Positions 1-10,739 of a stretch of 64,000 nt of DNA are shown piece by piece. The stretch's first letter is position 1. Each line of letters starts with the position of its first letter. The translations under genes were made by a program, and so were the position numbers. Source of the DNA: Luidia sarsii. Its lineage: Eukaryota > Echinodermata > Asteroidea > Paxillosida > Luidiidae. Location of the stretch: positions 8,198,587-8,262,586 of the forward strand of contig OX465120.1 of NCBI GenBank assembly GCA_949987565.1. Reading direction: 5' to 3'. The notes beneath the pieces were generated by a model. The model worked only from the letters and a program-made list of their open reading frames with translations. It was not told where the DNA came from and did not search any database.

Positions 1-42
1 AACAAGCATGAAAGTGTGAAGCCTGCTGATCAGTACCCAACA

Positions 43-435
43 GTGGATACTGTTGGGTTCAGCAGGGTCCTGAAATGATGGTAATATTGCAGTTACTTTG
101 CATACAATGCCAGGCCCAACAAAATCCAACTGTATTGTACAGTGTTGATCCCAACAAAGACTAACACTCAAGTAACAGACCATTGTTAGGCCTTTTCTTT
201 GGTACTTTTCTTTTGTGCCTTTTCTCTTGGGTCTTTCCCTTTAGGCCCTTTGTCTTTGGGCTTTTCTATATATTTTTTTTACTATCTTCATTGTTTGGCT
301 GCCAGGCCAGACAACCATGCTGACCTCAACAATCCTCAACACAGTTTTTTTTTAGTACTGTACACTGCTGAACCCAACAGAGGACAACAGGCCCCAAAAT
401 TTGTTGGCTTCTGTTGGAGTCAGCAGGGTTAGGGT
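43..435. repeat. Palindromic repeat, possible MITE
   Basis: The motif GTTGGGTTCAGCAGGGT near 51-67 recurs almost unchanged as GTTGGAGTCAGCAGGGT near 413-429, and its reverse complement (CTGCTGAACCCAAC) lies at 366-380. Related CCCAACA strings sit in between. The arrangement suggests a small non-autonomous element with internal inverted repeats. I could not define exact ends or a target-site duplication. Confidence 0.35.
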
Positions 436-2215
436 TAAGTGAAGTTGATTTTTCTTTGAAAGGTGATCGACAAGGAATGACAAATTAGTCCATTCTATTG
501 AGATGAAAGTAGACTGCAACAGGACTAGACTTCAGCTGATTTGGAGCCAAGATTGGCTGACATGTACCAGTATCACCCAGATCACCCAATCAGGATGCTG
601 CTATTAAAGGGTCTCTGCAATAGACGTTATATAACACTTCAATCCATGCTGTTTTGCAATGTTGCCAAAAATCAAACTGTTTTTCACACGTTCTGAGGGT
701 GTACATGTATTTGCAAGTTTTCAGTTTTGATGCTAATGAAATTTCAATATCCATGAGTAAATGTGATGTCATCACAGGACCATGCAACAATTGTATATTG
801 TTTTTTTTTTGCCCTGCAGACCTATCCTTTAACCTGTTGATGTACTGCCAAAATGTATACATTGTGTACATGTACAGTAGTACGTGTACTTCATAATCAT
901 TTAGTGGATTTTCTCATCAAACCTAATACAGAGGGATTAATTTGCATTTTGAAAGCTGTTTTTCTTATCTTTTTTAAACTGTGGGTTCCTGATATGACCT
1001 TACAATAGCGCCCTCATTTGGGATATTTTTAATGGTAAAAATTGACCAATTTCCGACTCCTGCTTAGAAAAAATGTTTGCCAATATGTTTGTACACTTCA
1101 CATCCTCAGACAGCAGAAAATGAGCTTGACTGATATTTGTTGCAGAGACCCTTCAGTCTACCTCAATCCTAAGTTATCAATAAATGCGCCTCAAACTCCT
1201 TGCCTGGACTTTTACACATAATTTACAGATTCAGAATATGATGTACAACCCCACAAATAGATTCTGTGGAGACAAAACTATGATATTTCACAATAAACCA
1301 ATTCTATTGGAGGACATCAGTGAGTATAAAGACAAGACATGGTTTGAGAATGATTATGCACTGAATAAAATGGTTTATCAAGCAATGGCATGGTCAATAC
1401 AATAAAAAAAAATTAAAACTCTAGATTCCATATCAAAGCCCATTTGGAAAAAATAAGTTACTTTTACAAAACTGATAAAAATATTTCAGATGATAATAAA
1501 GAAGTGGTTGTAAAGTAACTACAATTGTATAGAGCATGGGTGTATAGAGAGATACTAAACGGAAAAGGGGAGGAGGGAGTAAACCAATTCTCTTTCAGGA
1601 TTTAGAAGAGCAAGAGCATCGTTTTGATTTGTCTTTGTTATTTTTTTTTTTTTGTAACTGAATTTGGTAAAATAAAGCAATCAAAAAGACGCAGGGGAAA
1701 TGTATTCTTCTTCTTGATTTCAGACCCATCAGAATCCAATTGGATTTCCTCCTTATCCAAACTGTTGTCCATTTAATGAGAAGGAAATGGGCTGCACTGA
1801 TCTTGAGCAACAATATTCACAGTTGAAAACAAATCACATGGGTTCCGGACATCAGGACATTAAAATACACCATTCAAAGTGAGGCTATAAAGAACTTTTA
1901 AAAATACTATGTACAGTACCCAGTGTTAGAAAAATCACTATGTGCTTTAAAAAATACCTTCTGAAGCATGAGAATTTCTTTCAGAATTTCTCTAATGGCG
2001 ATTACTAAGTACCCAAAACTTACATGTAATTTCTCTTAATACACCCTATTCGTGAGTGAATATCATTCCATGCTTAATATTATAGTTTTAATATTTTTTT
2101 CACAAAAATGTAGTCATAACAAATACTGACTATCGATGTCTCTTAAGATGTTGTAAAACTATCTCCCCCAAATCAGAAAGTTCTTACCAATACATTACTT
2201 AAAATATCACAATTA
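436..2215. other. AT-rich intergenic stretch, no gene seen
   Basis: I see no supported exon here. Positions 955-1130 carry a dispersed repeat (TGTGGGTTCCTGATATGACC and following bases) that recurs at 63795-63985 at the other end of the window. Several T and A homopolymer runs are present. The short open frames have no splice signals or recognisable domains. Confidence 0.5.
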
Positions 2216-2219
2216 GTAA

Positions 2220-2225
2220 TTTATT
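2220..2225 (-). terminator. Candidate polyadenylation signal AATAAA
   Basis: TTTATT on the plus strand reads AATAAA on the minus strand. It is the first canonical hexamer I find downstream of the nuclear receptor stop codon at 4764 and would give a 3' UTR of about 2.5 kb. ATTAAA variants occur closer. The assignment is inference. Confidence 0.25.
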
Positions 2226-4763
2226 AGATAAAATGCATTTTAATGCATCAACCTATTTCTATAATGATGTATATTCACGTTACAATCATATTAGTGTGAA
2301 GGTTTCAACACCGGAGGTATTCATTTCGGTGGGATTTTCATTTCATCAAAAAAATAAATACTTTTATAATACTCTCCAAATGCTACTTACCGGTATCCAT
2401 TCTTCAGAATCAAAATTAAGAGTGATTGTGTTGCCTATTGACTGCAAGGTTGGTATACCTACTTAATATCTACTTGTCAAACAAATATTATCAGGCCTTA
2501 TTACTGGATTTCAGGCCATTATTGAGAATGAGGTTATTCAGTGAATGTCATTTTAATGTACAGCTATCAACACGACAGCTTTGCTTGGTTGATAATAACA
2601 TACTCTCCTAGATATAACTCAGCCTGAAAGTAAGGATGGACTAAGAAACAAATGTTTCTGAAAAAAAGAAATTGTCAAAATGCCAATTTAGAAACTTTTG
2701 TAGAGGAATTAAGACTAACATCCAGACGTTTGTGGTGAAAGATTGTTTTCAATTAACCTGACAAGGCCAAAGCAGTATGGAAACCTTTATGAAATGATTG
2801 TTTCTTTTCAATGGATGAATGCATGTAACAATAAACAAACCCATAAACCCTTGCTGAGATGACCAAATATGATTTTCACTGAAATGCAACTGAAATTGTC
2901 TGTTTTCAACAATACTTAAAGACTGATTCCAACAAATATCTGAAACGTGGTACATATGTGTACATAAAGTATATCATAAGAATATTAGATTAATATCGAC
3001 AATTTCACAAAACTATAAAAACCTAAGCAAACTAATAAACATACAAAAAGCCTGTAATAGTCACTATTCCCTTCCTACATCAATGCGTCACTTCAGGTGC
3101 TAGTGAAATGTCACATCATTTTTCCACTCTCAACATACTTCTTATTCTAGTACAAGTTAAACAGTAGCCTTTCAAAAAGCCAGTAAATGTACTAAAACAA
3201 CATATATGACCAAATTTACATAAAAATGTACTAAAATGTAATTGTTTAATTTTTCTAACTAAAAATGTCTAAACTCATACAAATGTATACTATACCATAA
3301 CTTTTGATACTGGTATTTGAACAAATAGCCTATGGGCAGATTTGGTTCTATTCCAGTTCAAATGACAACATTTCTGTATAACGACTAATTTTAAAAGATA
3401 TCACTGATACATTACAAATCACAATGCATACACACTACATAACACAGCAGCAATCACTGTCCAGTAACCATTCTGTAGCCCTTACATAGTGTAACACATC
3501 ACAGCCTTGGGTCAAGTGAATTGAATGTACACGTATACGTTCCTTGTCCCTTTCCACAGTCAACCCTATCTAACAAGCAGTTGACGAATGTGTAACGTAT
3601 TTGTACAAGATGTACTGCCTGCCTTATCCTGGATGGCCCGAGTCTGCTGTGATATTCCTCTCTCTAACATGTCTTACTTCCATGTGAAGGCAGGTCACTA
3701 GAGCTAACCTGTTTCAGGCAGGGGCTGCATTACTGCCAAGGCAAGACTTGTAAAGATAGGGCTTCTCTCCTTTCAGAAAAGATCATTTGAATTTGGGCTA
3801 AAACCTGCCCAAATACAATACAATAGTCAGTTATTATAAACTTAACCAAATTAATGCTGCAAAACTGAGCCAGTAAAAATATATTTATATTTACAGGTTG
3901 TGTCTACTTGTGCACAATTCACCCTGTTGTCATACTTTGTTTTTCAATCTTAATTCCATGATACATTTTCATACATGATTTCACAAAACTTATCCTCATG
4001 TCGATTTGATGCTTATAGCAAATAAATCAAAAGGAAATCCATTCACTCTTAAAGCAAATACTGATGCACTCATTTCATATCACAATCATTTGAGCTTGGC
4101 ATAAGGAATTGCAGATGACATCACAAATCACACATACAAAGTGGGTGCATATGTAGCAAGATGGCATTTCCTGAAATCTTGTGATTCATACAATCATCAT
4201 GAACTTCAAATAGAGTGGCTCATTAGAGGGCCTGTTGCTGGTGAGTCTTAGGCATTCTTCACGTTCTTATACTGATGCATTTAGTGCAAAACCTCAAGTC
4301 TACTACAAGATCTCAAAAGCCACAAGCATCATAGAATAAGATGAAATATTGGTTGCAAATGAATGCATAACAGAACAAAAACGAATGCTTAAATTTGCAT
4401 GAATTGCATAGAATGCCTTGGAAACATTATGAAGCAGTGACAGTAAATCAGCAATTGCATATGCTACATTACTTGGCAATGCTACATGATGTAAGGTGAT
4501 ACGGATCTCTAAACCAATATCCATAGTGAAAATAAAGCTTTTTTTGTAAAAGATGTTTCTGTTTGGACAGAATAGCAAATCTTACTTTTCAAGAAAACTC
4601 CAAGCACATGAGACAGCTTCTTTGGAAGGAATGTTCCTGATGGCAAGACAGGTGTCATACAAAGAGTGCCAAATATACAAGTTGCTGGTAACATGATGGT
4701 GGATCCATCCTTTGTGATACCACTAGTGAAGATGACCAGTCTACAGGCATCTTACAGACAACT
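2226..4763 (-). other. Probable 3' UTR or downstream region of the nuclear receptor gene
   Basis: This AT-rich stretch follows the nuclear receptor stop codon. It has no coding exon on either strand that I can support. Treating it as 3' UTR depends on the polyadenylation signal at 2220-2225, which is unproven. Confidence 0.3.
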
Positions 4764-4935
4764 TCATGTTGTGGTTGCCATCATTGACACCATCATATTG
4801 ACATCCTCAGGTTCAACAGATGAAGGTGATCGCTGTGTTGGTCCCACAACTGCTTTAGGAGGTTGGAAGAGACCTCCTTCCTTGGTGATCTTGGTTAATG
4901 GCAGGCGCTCAGCAATGTCATGTGGCCTTTTCCTC
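4764..4935 (-). CDS. Nuclear receptor exon 9 (C-terminal extension and stop)
   Basis: The acceptor reads GTTCATCAG before GAGGAAAAGG. The single first base completes the split codon from exon 8 to ACG (Thr466), and the frame then runs 56 codons to TGA at 4764-4766. The segment begins RKRPHDIAERL and ends MMATTT. It is basic at first, then rich in Ser, Pro and Met, with no recognised domain. It lies beyond the ligand-binding domain and is longer than the tail of most NR1 receptors. Phase agreement and the strong GTAAGT donor of exon 8 support it. Confidence 0.75.
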
Positions 4936-5029
4936 CTGATGAACAATTAATACAATGAAAATAAACAATAAAAAAAAAAGCCTTTTTCATATTTAAAGGT
5001 GATAAAATTTATCGTGAAATTATCTGATC

Positions 5030-5148
5030 ATTCTCCCTTTGAAAAAAAGGTCTTGTTAGGATCAAAAAGTCAGGCCCTCTAAATGCATAAGATTGTTATT
5101 TGATCATTTTAGTTATTAGGCAGTTAGCAAACCTTTGTATATTCTGTG
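5030..5148 (+). mobile_element. Degenerate Penelope-type 3' tail fragment
   Basis: The string CTTTGAAAAAAAGGTCTTGTTAGGATC followed by a relic of GAAACGTCAGGCCC, then a GTCAGTAAGCAGTT-like stretch, matches in diverged form the tail downstream of the Penelope-like open frame at 31.25 kb. It lies in nuclear receptor intron 8. Confidence 0.5.
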
Positions 5149-5154
5149 TTTGTA

Positions 5155-5239
5155 GGTCTCTAAATACCTGGTCTCGGTCTCGAGACAGTCTTCAGACCTT
5201 ATGTTGCAGTATTGGTCTCAGGTCTTGACTACAACACTG
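5155..5239 (-). mobile_element. Fragment of hAT-like MITE end
   Basis: On the minus strand the fragment starts CAGTGTTGTAGTCAAGACC and continues with repeated GAGACC/GGTCTC motifs. CAGTGTTGTAGTC is a terminus style I associate with hAT-type MITEs. Only one end is present. Confidence 0.4.
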
Positions 5240-5430
5240 CATTCTACATCAAATTATCAAGTAACTAAAAGCAATTCTTTACAAAGATATTAAATTAACT
5301 CCCATAAAAAGAATGAGGGATTCCCATACATTCCTGATCTATTGAGACAAGCTTCATGACTGTGATTCAATGTTACACATTACAGAGGAGTGAGGATGGA
5401 GGATCTGAGAGGATCCCATGTCTGACTTAC

Positions 5431-5627
5431 GTATTGCCATTGAGTCCCAAGACCTCACTCATGATAGGCAGGATGACATGCTGCTCATCTGCTTCTTCAG
5501 TGCTGATGTTGTTTAGTTCTGCCAGAAGCACAGGGATTGTCACATCAGGGAATTCCATACGAAAGCGCAGCATGGTTTCCATTTGTAGGGTTGAGGTGGA
5601 CCGCAGAAGGGGCATCTTCATTAACAG
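5431..5627 (-). CDS. Nuclear receptor exon 8 (helices 10-12, AF-2)
   Basis: The acceptor is CCCTTAG before CTGTTAATG; the donor is AC|GTAAGT. The exon encodes residues 401-465 plus two bases of the next codon. It starts LLMKMPLLRS, which matches helix 10 of NR1 receptors, and contains the AF-2 core VLLAEL at 433-438. The donor overlaps an in-frame TAA (5427-5429). If intron 8 is retained, translation stops immediately after Thr466, so both forms share the same 466 residues. Confidence 0.9.
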
Positions 5628-5782
5628 CTAAGGGTAGCATTCAATATGTACATGAAACAAATTTCAGTTGAATCGCCATGGATTTGAATATTGCATTATT
5701 TTATATCTTAAGCCCAAAGATTAAGAGTACCAAAAGCAAATGTTGCACGAATTGTGTTTTGAACCTTTTATCAAAGACCATT

Positions 5783-5912
5783 CTTTCCCTTACAGAAAGG
5801 TCCTGCATGGATAAATATGCCAGGCCATATAAATGTTTGAAATGTGTATAACTTTTGTACATTTAGGTACATTTAGTTATGCAGTTTGTAACATTTTTGT
5901 ATAAATCTGAAC
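5783..5912 (+). mobile_element. Degenerate Penelope-type 3' tail fragment
   Basis: GAAAGGTCCTGCATGGAT, a relic of the GAAACGTCAGGCC string and a diverged GCAGTTTGTAACATTTTTGTA end match the tail copies at 9.05 and 31.5 kb. It lies in intron 7 of the receptor gene. Confidence 0.5.
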
Positions 5913-6074
5913 AATAAGTCTTCAAAGCTACAAGGTAGGCCAGCAGGTCAATATTAACTAGCTTCTATTGGATCTCCTGAGATGTAACACATTCAACCTT
6001 CTTTCATCAATTTGAAATTAGAAAAATAAAGAAAAAAATTACAATGAGTTCAAAATCATTTCAATTCAACCAAC

Positions 6075-6190
6075 CTTTGCAAAAAGATGATTGTCTTTTA
6101 CTTCTCTGCGAGTGATTTCTCGTCGAAGACATTCCAAAAACTTCTCTTGTAGTTCCTCCACCTGTTTGGGTTCTTTTATCCCACCACGAT
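6075..6190 (-). CDS. Nuclear receptor exon 7
   Basis: The acceptor is TTTGACAG before ATCGTGG; the donor is GCAAAG|GTTGGT. Two first bases complete Asp362, then 38 codons (residues 363-400) follow, starting RGGIKEPKQVEELQEKFLEC. The sequence corresponds to ligand-binding-domain helices 8-9, with a typical amphipathic EELQEKFLECLRREI pattern. Confidence 0.88.
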
Positions 6191-6850
6191 CTGTCAAATG
6201 AACAAAATCAGACCCATAGTAGCAGATCACATCTACATAAGCCTACATTGTATAATACTGAAAAAAGGGGATATCAAGAAAATTGGGAGCTGGAATATTG
6301 GTGGAATAGTGAAACCCAAAGATGTTCATGAGTAAGATGATTGAGAGTGCTATGAGGAAGCACACTATGATTAATAACCTGCTTCCACCAAAACATTGAG
6401 GGCATTGTCAAGAGCAAATTTCTTCAAATATTCAAGATGCTGATTTTTTTAAATGCTAAAGAAAAATGTTAGGCTGGAGAACTGTAAATTGCTTCCACAA
6501 AAGCTTCATGAATGTTTCTCCAGCCATCCTATGCTCTATCCTCTTTAATTTCCATTGATACATGTAACTGGTACATGGCACAAAATCACCTGTTAATGGA
6601 ATCTAACAAAAAAAAATGTAATACAGATTTGAATCCATCATGCTGCTATCAAAATAGCTGCTTGTATTTTACAGTCAGCAATCAACAAAGCACTGAGCAT
6701 GGCGTGCATGCATTGAACATTAGGGCAAACACTCCTTGAATTCAAGTCAGATTGTAGAAGTCTTTATCATGCTTCCAAATGTAATATTGATGACTGCAAA
6801 TTTGCAAAGTGGCTTTTAGTCAAACTGAGAAATGATGTCAGATTACTTAC

Positions 6851-7100
6851 CACTACTCATAATGGTGATAGCAGCGAACAAGGCTACCTCCATATCACTT
6901 AGACATAGGTGATGTAAACCTGTGGCAAACTCAAATATATGCCTCCACAAATCTGGTGTCTCCATCTTGTCAAGGAACTGCCTACTGAAGACAACATCTT
7001 GTTGTAATAAGATCAGACGTTCCTCGCTCAGCATGACAGGAGCCAGGTAGATCATCCACACCTCAAAGAACCCTTGTTTCAGTAACATCATTTGGTCTTC
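6851..7100 (-). CDS. Nuclear receptor exon 6 (ligand-binding-domain core)
   Basis: The acceptor is TATACACAG before GAAGACC; the donor is AGTG|GTAAGT. It encodes residues 279-361, beginning EDQMMLLKQGFFEVWMIYLA, which completes the ligand-binding-domain signature begun in exon 5. LCLSDMEVALFAAI near residues 344-357 matches the conserved helix 7-8 region of NR1 receptors. Confidence 0.93.
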
Positions 7101-7332
7101 CTGTGTATAAGAACACACAAATCTGGTTAGACAGTGTGAATATACTACTTCATTGTGTAGCGTTTCATGATTAGAGAATAATAGTTATGATGAATGCTGT
7201 ACTTCATAAACATTCATAAGACATACAGCATTTTATTGGCCCATTCAATATTTGATAGAATCAACTCTTGGTAGAATTGTTTTAATGTTGGTGATGTATG
7301 TTGAATTTGTATGTTAAGGCATGCTATCTTAC

Positions 7333-7518
7333 CTGCTGCAATGTTAAAAAGCCTGGCAGACATTTGGCAAATTCAACCACTCGCTGAGTACATGGCATAA
7401 TGGCTTCACAAAAGACTTTCCAAGCAAAGACCTTACTACTTGATCTCTCTTGTGGCTTCCATTTACTGTAATCAATGTTCAGTGGAATGTTCAAATCATC
7501 ACCGGCATGTAGTCTCAT
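7333..7518 (-). CDS. Nuclear receptor exon 5 (helix 3, LBD signature start)
   Basis: The acceptor is GTTTTAG before ATGAGAC; the donor is CAGCAG|GTAAGA. The exon is exactly 62 codons (residues 217-278) in phase 0 at both ends. Its last part, RVVEFAKCLPGFLTLQQ, is the helix 3 to loop segment of the nuclear receptor ligand-binding-domain signature. The first part is the poorly conserved helix 1-3 region. Confidence 0.93.
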
Positions 7519-7637
7519 CTAAAACAAAACAAATATGAAATTCATTAAAAACCAACAAGTACTCAAGCAGTAATTGTTAGCTACATGCATCAACATGAAT
7601 TATTCAAATGTGATTACATCCGTCATTAAACTCACTT

Positions 7638-8113
7638 AAGCCGCATCCGAACTGGACTTAATATGGGCAAACTAACCGAGCAAATGGGTAAATTGACCAT
7701 TTTAAGTCCAGTGCGGACAGCCCAGGAAGTTTTCCTCCCAGGTAACTTACCCGACTCCAGTGGGTAGTTTAACCGACCAACTTCTGCCCGGTTAAATTGA
7801 CCAGGTCAGTTTAACCGAGTCGATAAGTCCAATCCGGACACGACGTCTCGGTAAACGACTCGGTAAATAACCACATCCGGCGCCCCGCACGTTACGTTAC
7901 TGTATCATGTATGCAAGACTCGTGCGGGCGCAGGGTAACAACGTGTTTGTGTACCTACAGTACATGCACATGTACATGAGTCGGTTAGTTTTACCCATCG
8001 TCTCGGTTAGTTTACCCGAGTCGAAAGTCCAAGTGCAGACGCCGGGAAGATTTACCCATTGGAATGTTACCCACGGGCTCGGTAAAAAATAAGTCCAGTG
8101 CGGACACGGCTTT
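7638..8113. mobile_element. Foldback DNA element, TTAA-flanked
   Basis: The left end reads AAGCCGCATCCGAACTGGACTTA; the reverse complement of the right end reads AAGCCGTGTCCGCACTGGACTTA. Inside, GGTTAAACTGACC-type and ACTCGGTAAA-type motifs recur in both orientations. TTAA occurs at both junctions (7636-7639 and 8112-8115), which would suit a piggyBac-like or TA-targeting family. No transposase is encoded, so it is non-autonomous. It sits in receptor intron 4 and is far richer in CpG than its surroundings. Confidence 0.75.
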
Positions 8114-8703
8114 AAACTGTGTGGACAAATGGACAGTGGACATGTAAACATATACATATCAAGGGAACACTGTTCTCAGTCACAGTTTTTAATAGAAAAA
8201 GATCTTGTGGTGCCATATAATCACATATAGACAGGGTATGGGGTGGTGATACATTGTAATATAACATCTTGTGCTGCACTAGCCTCTTGGCTGACTTCAA
8301 TGATTGATTTTACATTGATTCTAGGAATGTAGAATAATTGGTGGCATCACATCAATGCTACCACAGATGCTTCTTACATGACAAGTCTTTCAGGCTCTGT
8401 GTTTTCATGAATCATAGCTGGGCCACATATGGTATGGTAGAGAGAAATTCACTGCATTTTGTAGTAGATTTGAGTGAATACTCTAGTAAGTTGGTAATGG
8501 TATGATTACTACATCCCAAGACTATATACAGGGAAAGAAAATTGTCTTTATTTGGTTACATACTGTATGATAAATGCAACAAGCATGAAAATCTCTCATT
8601 GAGAAGATTTCTCAATGTTCTCATGTATCATACTATAGGAATATTAAGAACACCCCGCAATGTTCTCATGTACCATACCATAGCCTAGGTAAAATAAATT
8701 TAC

Positions 8704-8872
8704 CAGTTTCTTTTTAAAGTGATATACAAAAATGTTGCAAACTGCTTACTGACTCAAATTACCAAAATGCTAATCTTAAAATTTAGTGGGCCTGACGTTT
8801 CGATCCTAGCAGGACCTTTCTCAAAGGCAGAGTGACAAGGACAGCACAGATACATGTACACAAAGGAAGAGA
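8704..8872 (-). mobile_element. Penelope-type 3' tail, inverted copy
   Basis: On the minus strand it reads CTGCCTTTGAGAAAGGTCC, then TGCTAGGATCGAAACGTCAGG and CCCACTAAATTTTAAGATTAGC, then GTAAGCAGTTTGCAACATTTTTGTATATCA. This is nearly identical to the tail after the Penelope-like frame at 31.5 kb. It lies head to head with the plus-strand tail at 8873-9095. Confidence 0.75.
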
Positions 8873-9095
8873 TGTCTTTGATCTTTCCCCCTCTTCTCAC
8901 TAATCCCTACCCTACTCCTTGCCCTTCCCTTTGATCTCACCCTACCAGCTTTCCTCTTTGTCCTTTGTTTCTCATCCGTGTCCTATTCAATCTCTTCCCC
9001 CTTCCTTCGTGTACATGTATCTGTTTTGTCCTTGTCACTCTGCCTTTGAGAAAGGTCCTGCTAGGATCGAAACGCCAGGCCCACTAAATTTTGAG
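8873..9095 (+). mobile_element. Penelope-type 3' tail with pyrimidine-rich leader
   Basis: TTTGATCTTTCCCCCTCTTC and the following C/T-rich 120 bases match 31305-31460 closely. They are followed by the CTGCCTTTGAGAAAGGTCC hairpin segment and GATCGAAACGCCAGGCCC. The copy breaks off at 9095 where a tRNA-related repeat begins. Confidence 0.75.
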
Positions 9096-9300
9096 TTTCT
9101 TTTTAAATTGAAAAATTGGCAAAGAAAACTTTCACTGGACCAGGACTTGAACTGAGACCTCTGGACTAACATACCAGTGCTCTTCCATCTGAGCTATCCA
9201 GCCCTCAGATGGTGGCCTTCCCTAATAGTCAACTAGTCTTTGCCAGGGTGGGTGCGCCAGTCAGAAGCAATTTAAACAATTTATGGTCCAGTCAAAGTCT
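9096..9300 (-). mobile_element. tRNA-derived repeat (reverse orientation)
   Basis: The reverse complement of 9139-9205 reads GGGCTGGATAGCTCAGATGG and then a tRNA-like body with a GTTCAAGTCC-type B box. It is preceded on the plus strand by a tail (AAAATTGGCAAAGAAAACTTT) that also follows the forward copy at 9631. It appears to have inserted into the Penelope tail at about 9095. Confidence 0.7.
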
Positions 9301-9690
9301 TCTTTGCCAATTTTTCAATTTGTTCAAAATGTCCCAATCAGGTTTTTCCTTAGTTTGTTTAACTTAAATTGAAAAAAAGCTGCATCCACTTTGTGTGATC
9401 CCCAAGCTGCTGTAGCCAGGTTTAAAACAATTAGTTGTTTGCATCTGAATGAAAACGGGGGTGTGATCCCTGGAGATATACAGCAGTCAATGGTTGAATT
9501 GCTTCTAACTGGCAACCCCCACCCAGGTAAAGACTAGTTTGGGAGGCCACAATCTAAGGGCTGGATAGCTCAGATGGAAGAGCACTGGTACGTTAGTCCA
9601 GAGGTCTCGAGTTCAAGTCCCGGTCCAGTCAAAGTTTTCTTTGCCAATTTTTCAATTTGTTCAAAAGTTCCAAGTCAGATTTTCCTTGGT
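9301..9690 (+). mobile_element. tRNA-derived repeat (body plus tRNA-like module)
   Basis: A body of about 250 bases (GCTGCATCCACTTTGTGTGA, then CAAGCTGCTGTAGCC) is followed by a 73-base tRNA-like module at 9558-9630 with A box TAGCTCAGATGG and B box GAGTTCAAGTCC, then the tail TTTTCTTTGCCAATTTTTC. The same order recurs at 16.74-17.08 kb and, inverted, at 39.43-39.93 kb. Confidence 0.75.
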
Positions 9691-9840
9691 TTGTTTGACC
9701 CCAGTTTCTTTTGACTTAGTTTATGTACTGTAATGACATGTCTGTGATAGCACCCTTTGGAGTCTGTTTTGGCTTCTTGTCAAAAGTTGGGGCTTGGCAA
9801 ATGCAAGTATTGGTGTAGATCAGCTGGGAATAATTCTTAC

Positions 9841-10064
9841 CGTAACACTGTCTCGTTGTTTGAGCAAGACCTCTACTTTATCTTTGGTGTACTCACAGGT
9901 CATATTATGAGCCTGAAGCACAGCCTGTGATAATGTATACATCTCCATTTCACGTCTTTCCCTTGCTTCTCTCTCAGATGGTGTCTCTGGTTTAGAGGAC
10001 AACCTCTTGATCTCATCCATGTTGCTCTGTTTGACGCGCTTTGAGTAGCGACCTATTCTGACAG
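9841..10064 (-). CDS. Nuclear receptor exon 4 (C-terminal DBD extension and hinge)
   Basis: The acceptor is ATACCTGTAG before CTGTCAG; the donor is GTTACG|GTAAGA. The two first bases complete Ser142, then residues 143-216 follow. VRIGRYSKRVKQS is the basic C-terminal extension of the DNA-binding domain, equivalent to VRFGRIPKREK in Rev-erb/E75. A charged, likely helical hinge (SEREARERREMEMYTL) leads into the ligand-binding domain. Confidence 0.92.
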
Positions 10065-10234
10065 CTACAGGTATAAGGGAAAACAGAAAACATTATCTTG
10101 ACCTGAAATAAAAGCTCTAGTATTGCAGGTTTTTAATGGTGATAAAAGGTTTTGATTGCTTTTCAAACCTTGTGGTCTGTCATTTGTTGCAATTCAAGAT
10201 ATAGAGCAACGGAATTCGAAAGTCATGGTACTTT

Positions 10235-10410
10235 TTATAAAATTATACTGCAGTTAATGGTTGAATGCTTCTGCCTGGCACCCCCACCCCAGCAAAGACT
10301 AGTTGACTATTTGGGAAGGCCACCATCTAAGGGCTGGAAGAGTGCTGGTACGCAAAACCAGAGGTTTTGAGCTCAAATCCCTGTCCAGTCATTTTGCCAT
10401 TTTTCAATTT
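10235..10410 (+). mobile_element. tRNA-derived repeat, truncated
   Basis: CAGTTAATGGTTGAATGCTTCTGCC, the CCCAGCAAAGACTAGT segment and a degenerate tRNA-like module (CATCTAAGGGCTGG to GAGCTCAAATCC) match the family at 9.3-9.69 kb. The A-box region has a deletion, so it is probably not transcribable by RNA polymerase III. Confidence 0.65.
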
Positions 10411-10553
10411 ATTAAAAAAGTTCTTAGATTATAAATGTTGCATTTTAAAACTTTGGGCATAACTGTTCATGTTTTCAACCATTTTATTTTTTAGATTCAA
10501 ATTGATTGTCTCTGAGAGTGAATGCAAAGTTAATATTTTGTTCTTAGACTCAC

Positions 10554-10695
10554 ATTCCTTGGACATGCCAACAGCAAGGCATTTCTTGAAGCGGCAATGC
10601 TGGCATCTGTTGCGATTGATCCTCTCTATGGCACAGTTCCCTGAGAAATGACATTTGTAATCAATTTTCTTTTGGATGCTACGTCGGAAGAAACC
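10554..10695 (-). CDS. Nuclear receptor exon 3 (second zinc finger)
   Basis: The acceptor is TTTTTGTTGCAG before GGTTTC; the donor is AAGGAAT|GTGAGT. It encodes residues 95-141, beginning [15 protein letters not shown] and including [21 protein letters not shown]. Cys109, 115, 125 and 128 bind the second zinc. The intron after CEGCK, between the two fingers, is at a position common in nuclear receptor genes. Confidence 0.96.
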
Positions 10696-10739
10696 CTGCA
10701 ACAAAAAGACAGAAGAAAAAAGAGTTTGGTTTATCAGCT

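Noticed and set aside
5427..5429. TAA as the end of the nuclear receptor
   Set aside because: It overlaps a strong GTAAGT donor, and the exon at 4764-4935 joins in phase. I keep the stop only as a possible retained-intron form.
9558..9630. Functional tRNA gene
   Set aside because: A and B boxes are present, but the ends do not form a clean acceptor stem and the module belongs to a dispersed repeat family.
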